Shown: positions 1-9,599 of the stretch, piece by piece | Layout: the number at the start of each line of letters is the position of its first letter | Position numbering within the stretch: position 1 is the first letter of the stretch | Assembly (NCBI GenBank): GCA_937903005.1 | Contig: CALFNR010000192.1 | Location: forward strand, 1 to 46,742 | Direction of reading: 5' to 3' | DNA length: 46,742 nt | Source of the DNA: Clostridium_AI sp002297865 | GTDB lineage: Bacteria; Bacillota; Clostridia; Lachnospirales; Lachnospiraceae | Notes under the pieces: model-generated | What the model saw: only the letters and a program-made list of their open reading frames with translations | What the model was told of the DNA's origin: nothing | The model's database searches: none | Made by a program: the position numbers and the translations under genes

Positions 1-3000
1 CATACTTCTAAAGTGGAGGCATCAAATGCCATGGAACCAGTCTGTAAGAAAACTCGTTTTTCATCCATTGCAAGGAAATTGGTATTACGCACCAGGCGTA
101 AAATACTTCTCTGCTCTATCTGACTTCCTTTTGGCTGTCCTGTAGTTCCTGATGTGTAGATAAGGTATGCCAGATCTCTTGGGCCGCTTGCAATGTCAGG
201 ATTGCTATTTTTCCCTTCTGCCCCGTTCAAGGAAGGTATATGAATTTCCCTTAAATCAATCTGTTCAATCTCGGTATCCAGTTTCTCATTGGCATACAGT
301 ACCGCTTTGGGATTACAGTCTCTAAACATATAGTCAATTCTGCTCTTTGGATAATTCGCATCTAATGGAACATACGCACCGCCTGCCTTTAGAATTCCAC
401 AGATTCCTATTAGCATCTCAATGCTCTTCTCCGCTACAATTGCTACAAAATCATCTGCCTTCACTCCAAGATCTAACAAACGGTATGCAACCTGATTCGC
501 TGCTGCATTTAACTGAACATAGGTAAGTGCCTTATCCTGATAGCGAACTGCAGCCTTATCAGGATAGTTTCTAACCTGTTCCTCAAAAACTTCCATCACG
601 CTCTTATCTCGTTCATATATCGTCTGTGTTGCATTAAACTGATTCAAAATGCAGTTTCTCTCTCTATCGGTTATGACTTCAATGGAGTCTACAAGACATT
701 CACTGTCTTTTGCAATCTGTGCAAGCACCATTTCATAATGATGAAGAATGCGTTCTACTTCTGCATCCGTATACTGATTTGGATCATAAAGAAGGTTCAC
801 GTTAAGCTGGTCATTTAACTGGTTAATGCTTACTGTCAGATCGTATTCTGTCTGTTCCCTTGCAAATGATGGAACTGCCTTTAACCCATACTCGCCTTGG
901 GCAGTGCTGTCTTCTCGTACGTAATAGTTTTCAAATGCATATAAGGTACCTGCCTGACCATTTTCAATACCTGCTCTTCTCTTAATATCTGCCAAGTTTA
1001 GAGTACTGTACTGTTCGGCATTGACATCAGCCTCTTTCACTTTTTTAAGCAGACTGGACACACGTTCACTATCCTCATTCTGGATTCTGGCAGGCACTGT
1101 GTTAATGAATAGACCAACAATCTCCTGTGCGCCTGGAATAGGAACATTTCTTCCAGAAGTAACTTTATCAAAGACTGCATCCTGTGTACCATTGTACTTC
1201 TGTAACAGAATGCCCCATGCAGTTTCACAGATGGTACTGCATGTTAATTCCTGCTCTGTCATGATCTTCTTAAGAGCCTTAGTAATCTCTTCTCGAATCG
1301 TAATTCCATAACGCCTCATCTGTTCATTCACTGTTTCTGGTTTGCCTTCTGGTAATATAACCGCCGGATTGCTGTAACCTTCTAACTGGCTATCCCAGTA
1401 TTCTCTTGCCTCTGTTCCATCCTGTTCTTCCAGATAAGCAACATATGCCTGATATGGAGTCTTGGCTTCTGCCTCTTTTCTTGCAGATTTTCTTAGGCTG
1501 TCATAATCGGCTCCTGCATATAACTGTTCGTAGTAAGCAAATAAATCATTGATTACCATGCTCATGCACCAGCCATCCAGGATGATATGATGGAAGCTCA
1601 CTAACAGCTGGCTGCTCTCATCAGCAAACTGAATTACTTTCATTCGAATCAGACTATCCTGTTCCAGATCAAAGCCTCGTTCCATGTCCGCCTTGCAAAG
1701 CTCATCTGCCAGCTCTTTCGCCTTACTCATTGTACATTGTGTATAGTCCACCACTTCGTACTCTGCATTTCTTCCTCTCGTGATTGCCTGTAACGGTCTA
1801 GCCATATTATGATGGAAGATAGCCGTTGTAAGTACAGGATTCTTTTCAATCATTAAGGTAAATGCATTACGTAAACATTCCTCTTCTATCTTGTCTTCTA
1901 CATCGTAAGCCATCTGAATTACATAACTTTGGCTCTCTTCTTCCACCTGTGCTGAAAGGAGCATTCCTTCCTGTAAAGAAGTAAGTCCATAGATATCGGT
2001 AATCTTGGCATCGGCTAACACCTCCTGCATATGAGCAAGTTCTTCTCTTGTTAAATCCTTTGCACTGTAGTCGGACACCGTCTTGCAAACCGTCTTTCTT
2101 GCCTGCATGGTTTCTTTAATCTGTTCTAAGCTTTCCTTATAGGCATGAATCAGTTCCCTTACTTCTGTTTCCGTAAATGCTGCACAGTTATAGAACACAG
2201 TAAATGAAAGCTTTCCATCCTGAACAGCTCCATTTACTGAAATATCCCATGGAAGTGTGTTCTCTTCTGCTATCATCGTTCCTTTTGGCAAATCATAAGG
2301 ATTATACTCACTCTTTACTTTACCATGATAGTTAAAACTGATAACCAGTTCTTCTTTTGGAAGATTCTCGTTTAGCAATCCAAAGCTTCTGCCATCCGAT
2401 GGCACTCTTCTAATGGTGTCTTTGGTCGCAATTATGCAGTCATCTATTGTTTCACCACATGGCAGTACGATTGGATATAACGTTGTGAACCATCCTGCTG
2501 TTCGGTCAGTTGCGAATCCTTCCTTAAGCTCTTCTCTTCCATGTCCTTCCATCCATATTCCAGCCTGACTGCTGTGGAATGTTTCGCATACCGCTCTTGC
2601 TAATCCGCTTACTAGAAGCTCCTCTGGTTTTGTTCCATATGGCACATTCGCATTTTCAAGAAGATTCGTCGTCAATGCTTCATCAAGCACAAACGTTACT
2701 TTTCGATTGCCAGACTGCTTACCATCATGTTCCTGTTGCCCTTCGTTTCCACGCTCATAATGGATAGCTTCTAACTGCCCTGTTACCTGCTTCCAGTATT
2801 CCTTGTCTTTCTGCGCTTTCGCTTTGGACTCTTTCATCAGTACATCTGCCCATTGCTGGTAGGAAGCTGTTTTTTTCGGAAGAACAATATCCTGTCCAGT
2901 AATAAGCTGACTGCAAGCTGTCTGTAAATCCTGTGCAAGAATACTAAAGGAAACTCCATCCACTACTAAGTGGTGTATGATAACTAACAGGAAGTTTTCC

Positions 3001-6000
3001 TGCTGTTCTTTCGCCATGCTGCTGTGGTAGTACACACCATGTACCATAGGACCGTTTGCTAAGTCCATACTCCTCTGCTGCTCTTTGCAGATTTGTTCAA
3101 GTTCCTCTTTCGTCTTCACTCCATAATCACAGGAAACGAACTCATATAAGGTTTCCCCCTGTACGGGACGGATAACAAGTGATCCATCCTGATATACGGC
3201 CCGCAGCATGTCGTGATATTCTGTTACCGCCTGTAATGCCTTTTTAACCTGCTCTTCTGCAGCTTCCCCAACTGGAATTAACATTGCCTGATTAAACTGT
3301 GATTCGTTCACCAGATTCCAATTTGCAAAGTATTGAAGCATTGGCACTTTCTCAACTGCGCCTGTCACTTCCCCTTGTTCATACTGGATTGCCTCTTTTT
3401 CAATTGATTCAATCAACAGTTTCGCAATATTCCTTGGTGTCCTTCCGCCCATCACCTGTTTTAAGCTGATTTCATAACCTTCCTGTCGTAATCCTGAGAT
3501 AATTCGAATTGCCTTGATGGAATCACCACCAAGTACAAAGAAACCATCATCTACACCAACTCGATCCAGTCCTAGAATCTCTGCAAATAGCCGGCAAACC
3601 AGTTCTTCCTGTTTATTGGCAGGTGCTACGTAGAATGCCTCACTCTTTGCCACAATCCAAGGCAGTTTTCTCTTATCCAGTTTTCCATTGGTTGTAACTG
3701 GTATCCTGTCAATCTGCATCAAGTAGGTTGGAATCATATATTCTGGTAGGGTTTTCGCTAATGCCTCGCGAATCTTCTGACCTTCTACACTGACATCCGC
3801 TACATAGTATGCACTCACTGCCTTGCTATTGTTCTCAACACGAATAGTCACAGCACAGTCCTTAATGTTTGGTAACTGCCTTATGCTGCTCTCAATCTCA
3901 CCAAGTTCAATGCGGAATCCACGAATCTTCACCTGTTCATCTAATCTTCCTAGATACTGAACGGTACCGTCTCCATTCCATCTTGCCAAGTCTCCACTGT
4001 GGTAAAGCATTCCTTTGCCGTATGGGTTCTTCGTGAACTTCTTGGCTGTCAGTTCTGGCAGATTCAAATACCCTCTCGCTAATCCAGCCCCTGCGATACA
4101 TAACTCCCCAGGTACTCCAATTCCACACAGCTTCTCTCCATCCATAATGTAAACCTGTGTTTCCGAGATTGGTTTACCGATTGGAATGTCCTCAAAATGT
4201 TCTGGTATCTCGTAGGTCGTTGTAAATGTTGTATTTTCCGTTGGACCGTATCCATTATGAAGTCTTACCTTGCTTTCGTGGTTCTTTAGCATACGCACAT
4301 GGTCTGGTGAAAGCTTTTCTCCACCTATGAGCAAGTCTCGCAAAGAATCAAATAAATGATGATCCTCAGATATCATCTGATTATAGAGCGTCGATGTCAT
4401 CCACATCGTATCTACCTGATACTTCTTAATCGCTTTCTTTAATTTCTGGGCATTGAGAATCACTTCCTGATCCGCTATGACTAACGTTCCACCATTTAGT
4501 AACGCACCCCAGATCTCTAGCGTAGAGGCATCAAATGCCATAGAACCAGTCTGTAATACCACTCGGCTTTCATCCATGATTAGGAAGTTTGCATTTTTGA
4601 CAAGACGGATTATACTCTTCTGTTCAATTGTGCTTCCTTTTGGCTGTCCTGTTGTACCTGATGTATAGATAATATAAGCAAGCGCATCTCTTGCTCCTAT
4701 CTGCTCTAGATTCTCTGACTCCTGTTCCTCGTCTATGCGAATCTTTGTACAGGCTGCCTCTGGTTCTAATTCTCCTGTCAGAATCAGAGCCTTACATTCA
4801 CTATCCTTTAGGATATACTGAATTCTTGTTTCCGGGTAACTGCCGTCAATCGGTACATATGCACCTCCTGCCTTGATAATGCCAACTAAGCCTACTACGG
4901 TATCCATGTTACGCTCTGCGATAATTCCAACAGGAACATCTTTACCAACACCAAGAGCTCTAAGTTTCTTAGCTACCACATTGGCACGGGCATTTAACTG
5001 GTCATACGTTAAGGTTTCCTCTCCACAGGCTACTGCAACTTTGTCACCGTGTTTTGCTGCCTGTTCTTCAAAATAGTCCACCATATCTGGTCCGTCTGCT
5101 GTCATCATGGAAGGCTGGTTAAACTGCTCTAGGATAATTTTCTTTTCATCTTCCTGGCAAAGTATAATGTCACCAATCTTCTTCTCTGCATGTTCCATCA
5201 CCTGATGTAACACATACAGGTAATGTGCTAACATTCTTCTTGCACTATCTTCTTCATAAAGAGCACTTGCATACTCTAAAGAGATGCAATATCCATCCCC
5301 ATTTGCTTCAATATGAAAGGTTAGATCAAACTTTGCAATTCTTCTAATAATTCCACTTACTTCTGCCTTTACATCATGAAAGTTATACACAGTTTCTTCG
5401 TTATTCTGTAAAACCAGTACCACATCAAATAAAGGATTTCTTGCAAGATCTCTCACCACATCAATCTTGTCAAGCAGTTCTTCTAGTGGATAATCCTGAT
5501 GCTCATAACCATTTAAACAAGTTGTCTTCACTTCCTGCAGGAAATCACAGAAAGGCTTGTCCTTTTCTGGCATTCCTCTCATAGCCAGAGTATTTACAAA
5601 CATACCTAGCATACTCTCAGTATCCCGGTGCGTTCTTCCACTTATTGGGCAGCCAACCACGATATCTTCCTGGCGACTGTATTTTCCAAGCATCACCATA
5701 AGCCCAGCCATGAAAATCATATACTCCGTAGCTCCAGTTTTCCTGGACAAATTCTCAAGAGACTTCATAAAATCGGTATTCGTCTGGATTGATATAAAAT
5801 TTCCATCATGTCCCTGCTCACTGCTTCGTGGATGATCCAGCGGCATCTCCAGCACTGGTACTTCACCTTCAAACTGACTCTTCCAGTAAGCAGCCTGCTT
5901 CTCAAGGTTTCTATCTGCCATCCATTGGCTGTAGTCACGGTACTGCCTTGGTTCCTCTGGCAGTTTCTCACCATTGTATAATTCGATGAACTCATTTAAG

Positions 6001-9000
6001 AAAATTCCCATGCTCATACCATCTCCGATAATATGATGCATGTCAAATAAAAGCAGATATTCCGATGCTCTCTTAATAAGCTCCATTCGTACTAAGCAAT
6101 CATTTTGTAAGTCGAACGGCTTCACGAATGCCCTCATTAACTCTTCGCCACTGGTTTCTGCATCTTCCTTGTAAATGAAGTCAGCCTTCCTCGTAGCTAA
6201 CACCTTCTGAACTGGCTCTCTATTTTCTATACAAAACATGGTTCGGAGGATCTCGTGACGATTCACTACCTGCTGCAGCGCTAGTTCTATGGCTGATACA
6301 TCTACTATGCCATCCATGCGAATTGCAAGTGGCATATTGTAGAGAATTCCATCTGGGTCCATCTGGCAGGTTAGGAATACCTGCTTCTGTGCCGAAGACA
6401 TCGGATAAATATCTTTGCCTCCTTTTACTGGTATGGCAACTTCTGCTTCCTTCTCCAATTCCTCTAGTCGTTTGGAAAGTGCCGCAGGAGTACGATAAGT
6501 GAATACATCTTTCAATGCAACCTTTCGTCCCATCGCCTGTTCGATGCGATTGGTAAGACGAGTCGCACGTAGAGAATGACCACCTAACTCGAAGAAATCG
6601 TCTTGGATTCCCACATGTTCCACATTAAGAATACTAGAGAACAATTCACATAGTGTTTCTTCCTGCTTTGTTCTTGGAGCTTCATAGCTTCTAGACCCTG
6701 TCCTCTCTATCTTTGGCAATGCACGTCGATCGAGCTTACCGTTACGTGTCAGTGGAATTTCCTCAATCTGCATCATATAGGATGGCATCATATAACCAGG
6801 AAGGATATTTTTCAATGATTCTCTCAGTTCCATAAGATTAATCTGATGATCGGATACCAGATAAGCGCTGACTGCCTTGTCACCCATTTCATCTACCTGC
6901 ATAACAACAGCACAATCAATTACCACATCCTGCATACGGATTACACTTTCAATCTCTCCAAGTTCGATACGAAAACCACGAATTTTGACTTGCTCATCCA
7001 TACGTCCAAGATAATCAACATTTCCGTCTGGAAGCCATCTTGCAAGGTCTCCACTGTGATAAATTTTTCCGTCCTGCAATGGATTATCTGTAAACTTTTC
7101 CTTCGTAAGTTCTGGCTGATTCAGATATCCTCTTGCCACGCCATCTCCACCGATACAGAGTTCTCCTGGCATACCTACACCGCACAGTCTGTCACCGTTC
7201 ATAATGAAAACCTGTGTATTGGCGATTGGTTTTCCAATTGGAATGGAATCAAATCCTTCAGGTATCTCATAGGTAGTGGTAAATGTCGTTCCTTCCGTTG
7301 GCCCATATCCATTCGTTAAGCGAATCTTCTTGTTTGCTTCCTTTAACATACGCACATGATCATCCGATAACTTTTCGCCACCGATTAACAAATCGTCCAG
7401 GCCATCAAATACCTCTCTATCCATCTGAATCATCTGGTTATAAAGGCTAGAAGTCATCCACATGGTATTAACCTGATTCTTTTCGATAACAGCTTTTAAC
7501 CTGGTTGCATCGGTAATGACATCTTCATCTGCTAACACAATTGTTCCACCATTTAAAAGTGCCCCCCAGACTTCTAATGTAGAAGCATCAAATGCCATGG
7601 AACCTGTCTGCAGAAATACTCGTTTTTCATCCATTGCAAGGAAGTTCGTATTGCGTACCAGACGCAAAATACTTCGCTGTTCAATCTGGCTTCCCTTTGG
7701 CTGTCCTGTTGTTCCAGAAGTATAGATCAGGTAAGCGAGGTTCCTTGCTCCACTAGCTATAGCTGGATTTACTGGTTCTTTGCAATCGGTATCCTGACTA
7801 GTGAAAATAGCGTCTTGCAGGCAAATCTGTGTAATCTCCGTATCCAGCTTCTTATCTACATAAAGTAACGCCTTTGGTTTACAGTCATTCAGGATATAAT
7901 CGATTCTGCTCTTTGGATAATTGGCATCCAATGGCACATACGCACCACCCGCCTTTAAAATTCCACAGATTCCTACAATCATCTCAATACTCTTCTTGGC
8001 TACAATCGCTACAAAATCATCTGCTTTCGTTCCTGACTTTTGCAACTGTCTGGCAACCTGATTAGCACGTACATTTAACTGCGCATAGGTAAGTTTTTCA
8101 TCCTGATAGCATACCGCTAATTTATCCGGATGCTCTGCTGCCTGTTGCTGAAATATTTCCATCACACTCTTATCACGCTCATACTCTGTATCCGTGTCAT
8201 TGAATACATGCAGTATCTCGTTCTTCTCTTCCGAAGCGATGAGTTCCATAGACTTAACTGGGCAATCCATATTCTCTGCCATCTGAATAAGAACCACTTC
8301 AAAATGCTGAAGAATTCGTTTAATCTCATCTTCACAATACTGATTTGGATTATAAAGCAGGTTTACATTTAACTGGTTATTCAGTGTATTGATGCTGACA
8401 GTCAGATCATAGTTTGTCTGTTCTCTAACAAATGACTGTTCCAGTTCAATGCTCTTCTTAGCTGCTTCAGTTTCATCCGCAACATAGTAATTTTCAAATG
8501 CGTAAAGTGTCTTAAACAGATTGCTGCCACACAAACTTCGCTGCTGTATATCTGCTAGAGAACAGTGGTCATAATGCCCACTGTCTATTCCCTGCATCAT
8601 AACTCGCTCCAAAAGTGTCTTCACCGAATCATTTTGTTCACATCTCACACGAACTGGAATGGTATTTACGAACAATCCGACTACATCATTAATTCCTTCG
8701 ATTGGAATGTTTCGCCCAGATACTACCTTACCAAAGACCACATCATCTGTATTGTTGTAAGACTGTAGCAGAATGCCCCATGCAGTCTCCAGCACCGCAT
8801 TCAGAGTTACATGGCTGGCGGCGGCTGCACCAGTCAGTTTCTGATATACATTGCTGTCCACACGATGGCTGTGACGTATCATCTCCTGTTCTGTATGAGG
8901 ATGTTTATACATAGGCGCAATCTGTGCCACCTGGTCATAATCTTCTAAAAGTTTTTCCCAGTACGCCAGCCCCTTTTCCTTGTCGTACTGACTCATCCAT

Positions 9001-9599
9001 TTAATATAATCTACATACTCCGCTCCTGCCTGCTTCTCCCTGCGTATCACATTCTTTAAAAATGCCAATGGCTTATGACCTTCTAATGCAGAATAAAAGC
9101 GAATAAAATCATTTTTCAGGATGGCGATACACCATCCGTCAATGATGATGTGATGGTAGGACCATAACATTTTGTAAGTTCCATCTGTATTTGAGATCAG
9201 CTTTACTCGAATTAGACAGTCTTTCGAAAGCTCAAACCCCCGCTTCAGATCCTCTCTAAGAATGTCAGCCATCTTCTCTTCAAATGCCTCTGAATGTGGA
9301 AGATCCAGCGTAATCCTTTCATATTCCATCGCTCTGTTTTTTAATACAACCTGCTGCGGACTGCTTAACTTCTGGTGCATAATCACGGTTCGAAGAACAT
9401 TATGCCTTTCCATAAGCAGATTAAGTGCCTGCACCACATATTCATCTACTAATGCTTTATTTACATCATATACCTGCTGAATTACATAATCTGAAGAATC
9501 TCCTTCTACAATTTTATGAAATAACATTCCCTCCTGCAAAGGAGTCAAAGGGTATATTCCTTCAATCTGATTAATCTGACTTCTTTCTCCTTTACGCAT
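1..9599 (-). CDS. NRPS2: non-ribosomal peptide synthetase C-A-T / C-A-T-E / C-A (3' end beyond window)
   Basis: Multimodular peptide synthetase extending the chain made by NRPS1. The frame opens at ATG 9599 and stays open to the window edge (about 3199 codons seen). The start is set by AGGAGG 8 nt upstream, inside the last codons of NRPS1. Domains by residue: C1 with HHIIIDG near 151, opening IYPLTPLQEGM (DCL type); A1 with TSGTTGQPKG near 631; T1 LGGHSLRA near 1008; C2 opening YPMSSAQKQVF (LCL type) with HHIIGDG near 1188; A2 near 1650; T2 LGGDSIKA near 2026; E with HHLVVDG near 2211 and EGHGRE; C3 opening YGLTSLQEGM (DCL type) with HHIILDG near 2673; A3 near 3150, cut after FDASTLEV. My alignment to the GrsA pocket reads D-A-L-W-L-G-G-T-F for both A1 and A2, close to valine codes; the A3 portion visible is the same. 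The release domain must lie to the left. Product unknown. Confidence 0.95.
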   Translation of the reverse strand, partial: MRKGERSQINQIEGIYPLTPLQEGMLFHKIVEGDSSDYVIQQVYDVNKALVDEYVVQALNLLMERHNVLRTVIMHQKLSSPQQVVLKNRAMEYERITLDLPHSEAFEEKMADILREDLKRGFELSKDCLIRVKLISNTDGTYKMLWSYHHIIIDGWCIAILKNDFIRFYSALEGHKPLAFLKNVIRREKQAGAEYVDYIKWMSQYDKEKGLAYWEKLLEDYDQVAQIAPMYKHPHTEQEMIRHSHRVDSNVYQKLTGAAAASHVTLNAVLETAWGILLQSYNNTDDVVFGKVVSGRNIPIEGINDVVGLFVNTIPVRVRCEQNDSVKTLLERVMMQGIDSGHYDHCSLADIQQRSLCGSNLFKTLYAFENYYVADETEAAKKSIELEQSFVREQTNYDLTVSINTLNNQLNVNLLYNPNQYCEDEIKRILQHFEVVLIQMAENMDCPVKSMELIASEEKNEILHVFNDTDTEYERDKSVMEIFQQQAAEHPDKLAVCYQDEKLTYAQLNVRANQVARQLQKSGTKADDFVAIVAKKSIEMIVGICGILKAGGAYVPLDANYPKSRIDYILNDCKPKALLYVDKKLDTEITQICLQDAIFTSQDTDCKEPVNPAIASGARNLAYLIYTSGTTGQPKGSQIEQRSILRLVRNTNFLAMDEKRVFLQTGSMAFDASTLEVWGALLNGGTIVLADEDVITDATRLKAVIEKNQVNTMWMTSSLYNQMIQMDREVFDGLDDLLIGGEKLSDDHVRMLKEANKKIRLTNGYGPTEGTTFTTTYEIPEGFDSIPIGKPIANTQVFIMNGDRLCGVGMPGELCIGGDGVARGYLNQPELTKEKFTDNPLQDGKIYHSGDLARWLPDGNVDYLGRMDEQVKIRGFRIELGEIESVIRMQDVVIDCAVVMQVDEMGDKAVSAYLVSDHQINLMELRESLKNILPGYMMPSYMMQIEEIPLTRNGKLDRRALPKIERTGSRSYEAPRTKQEETLCELFSSILNVEHVGIQDDFFELGGHSLRATRLTNRIEQAMGRKVALKDVFTYRTPAALSKRLEELEKEAEVAIPVKGGKDIYPMSSAQKQVFLTCQMDPDGILYNMPLAIRMDGIVDVSAIELALQQVVNRHEILRTMFCIENREPVQKVLATRKADFIYKEDAETSGEELMRAFVKPFDLQNDCLVRMELIKRASEYLLLFDMHHIIGDGMSMGIFLNEFIELYNGEKLPEEPRQYRDYSQWMADRNLEKQAAYWKSQFEGEVPVLEMPLDHPRSSEQGHDGNFISIQTNTDFMKSLENLSRKTGATEYMIFMAGLMVMLGKYSRQEDIVVGCPISGRTHRDTESMLGMFVNTLAMRGMPEKDKPFCDFLQEVKTTCLNGYEHQDYPLEELLDKIDVVRDLARNPLFDVVLVLQNNEETVYNFHDVKAEVSGIIRRIAKFDLTFHIEANGDGYCISLEYASALYEEDSARRMLAHYLYVLHQVMEHAEKKIGDIILCQEDEKKIILEQFNQPSMMTADGPDMVDYFEEQAAKHGDKVAVACGEETLTYDQLNARANVVAKKLRALGVGKDVPVGIIAERNMDTVVGLVGIIKAGGAYVPIDGSYPETRIQYILKDSECKALILTGELEPEAACTKIRIDEEQESENLEQIGARDALAYIIYTSGTTGQPKGSTIEQKSIIRLVKNANFLIMDESRVVLQTGSMAFDASTLEIWGALLNGGTLVIADQEVILNAQKLKKAIKKYQVDTMWMTSTLYNQMISEDHHLFDSLRDLLIGGEKLSPDHVRMLKNHESKVRLHNGYGPTENTTFTTTYEIPEHFEDIPIGKPISETQVYIMDGEKLCGIGVPGELCIAGAGLARGYLNLPELTAKKFTKNPYGKGMLYHSGDLARWNGDGTVQYLGRLDEQVKIRGFRIELGEIESSIRQLPNIKDCAVTIRVENNSKAVSAYYVADVSVEGQKIREALAKTLPEYMIPTYLMQIDRIPVTTNGKLDKRKLPWIVAKSEAFYVAPANKQEELVCRLFAEILGLDRVGVDDGFFVLGGDSIKAIRIISGLRQEGYEISLKQVMGGRTPRNIAKLLIESIEKEAIQYEQGEVTGAVEKVPMLQYFANWNLVNESQFNQAMLIPVGEAAEEQVKKALQAVTEYHDMLRAVYQDGSLVIRPVQGETLYEFVSCDYGVKTKEELEQICKEQQRSMDLANGPMVHGVYYHSSMAKEQQENFLLVIIHHLVVDGVSFSILAQDLQTACSQLITGQDIVLPKKTASYQQWADVLMKESKAKAQKDKEYWKQVTGQLEAIHYERGNEGQQEHDGKQSGNRKVTFVLDEALTTNLLENANVPYGTKPEELLVSGLARAVCETFHSSQAGIWMEGHGREELKEGFATDRTAGWFTTLYPIVLPCGETIDDCIIATKDTIRRVPSDGRSFGLLNENLPKEELVISFNYHGKVKSEYNPYDLPKGTMIAEENTLPWDISVNGAVQDGKLSFTVFYNCAAFTETEVRELIHAYKESLEQIKETMQARKTVCKTVSDYSAKDLTREELAHMQEVLADAKITDIYGLTSLQEGMLLSAQVEEESQSYVIQMAYDVEDKIEEECLRNAFTLMIEKNPVLTTAIFHHNMARPLQAITRGRNAEYEVVDYTQCTMSKAKELADELCKADMERGFDLEQDSLIRMKVIQFADESSQLLVSFHHIILDGWCMSMVINDLFAYYEQLYAGADYDSLRKSARKEAEAKTPYQAYVAYLEEQDGTEAREYWDSQLEGYSNPAVILPEGKPETVNEQMRRYGITIREEITKALKKIMTEQELTCSTICETAWGILLQKYNGTQDAVFDKVTSGRNVPIPGAQEIVGLFINTVPARIQNEDSERVSSLLKKVKEADVNAEQYSTLNLADIKRRAGIENGQAGTLYAFENYYVREDSTAQGEYGLKAVPSFAREQTEYDLTVSINQLNDQLNVNLLYDPNQYTDAEVERILHHYEMVLAQIAKDSECLVDSIEVITDRERNCILNQFNATQTIYERDKSVMEVFEEQVRNYPDKAAVRYQDKALTYVQLNAAANQVAYRLLDLGVKADDFVAIVAEKSIEMLIGICGILKAGGAYVPLDANYPKSRIDYMFRDCNPKAVLYANEKLDTEIEQIDLREIHIPSLNGAEGKNSNPDIASGPRDLAYLIYTSGTTGQPKGSQIEQRSILRLVRNTNFLAMDEKRVFLQTGSMAFDASTLEV

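Noticed and set aside
6846..7319. 157-codon plus-strand reading frame
   Set aside because: Lies opposite the A1 domain of NRPS2 and its translation resembles no family; an antisense shadow.
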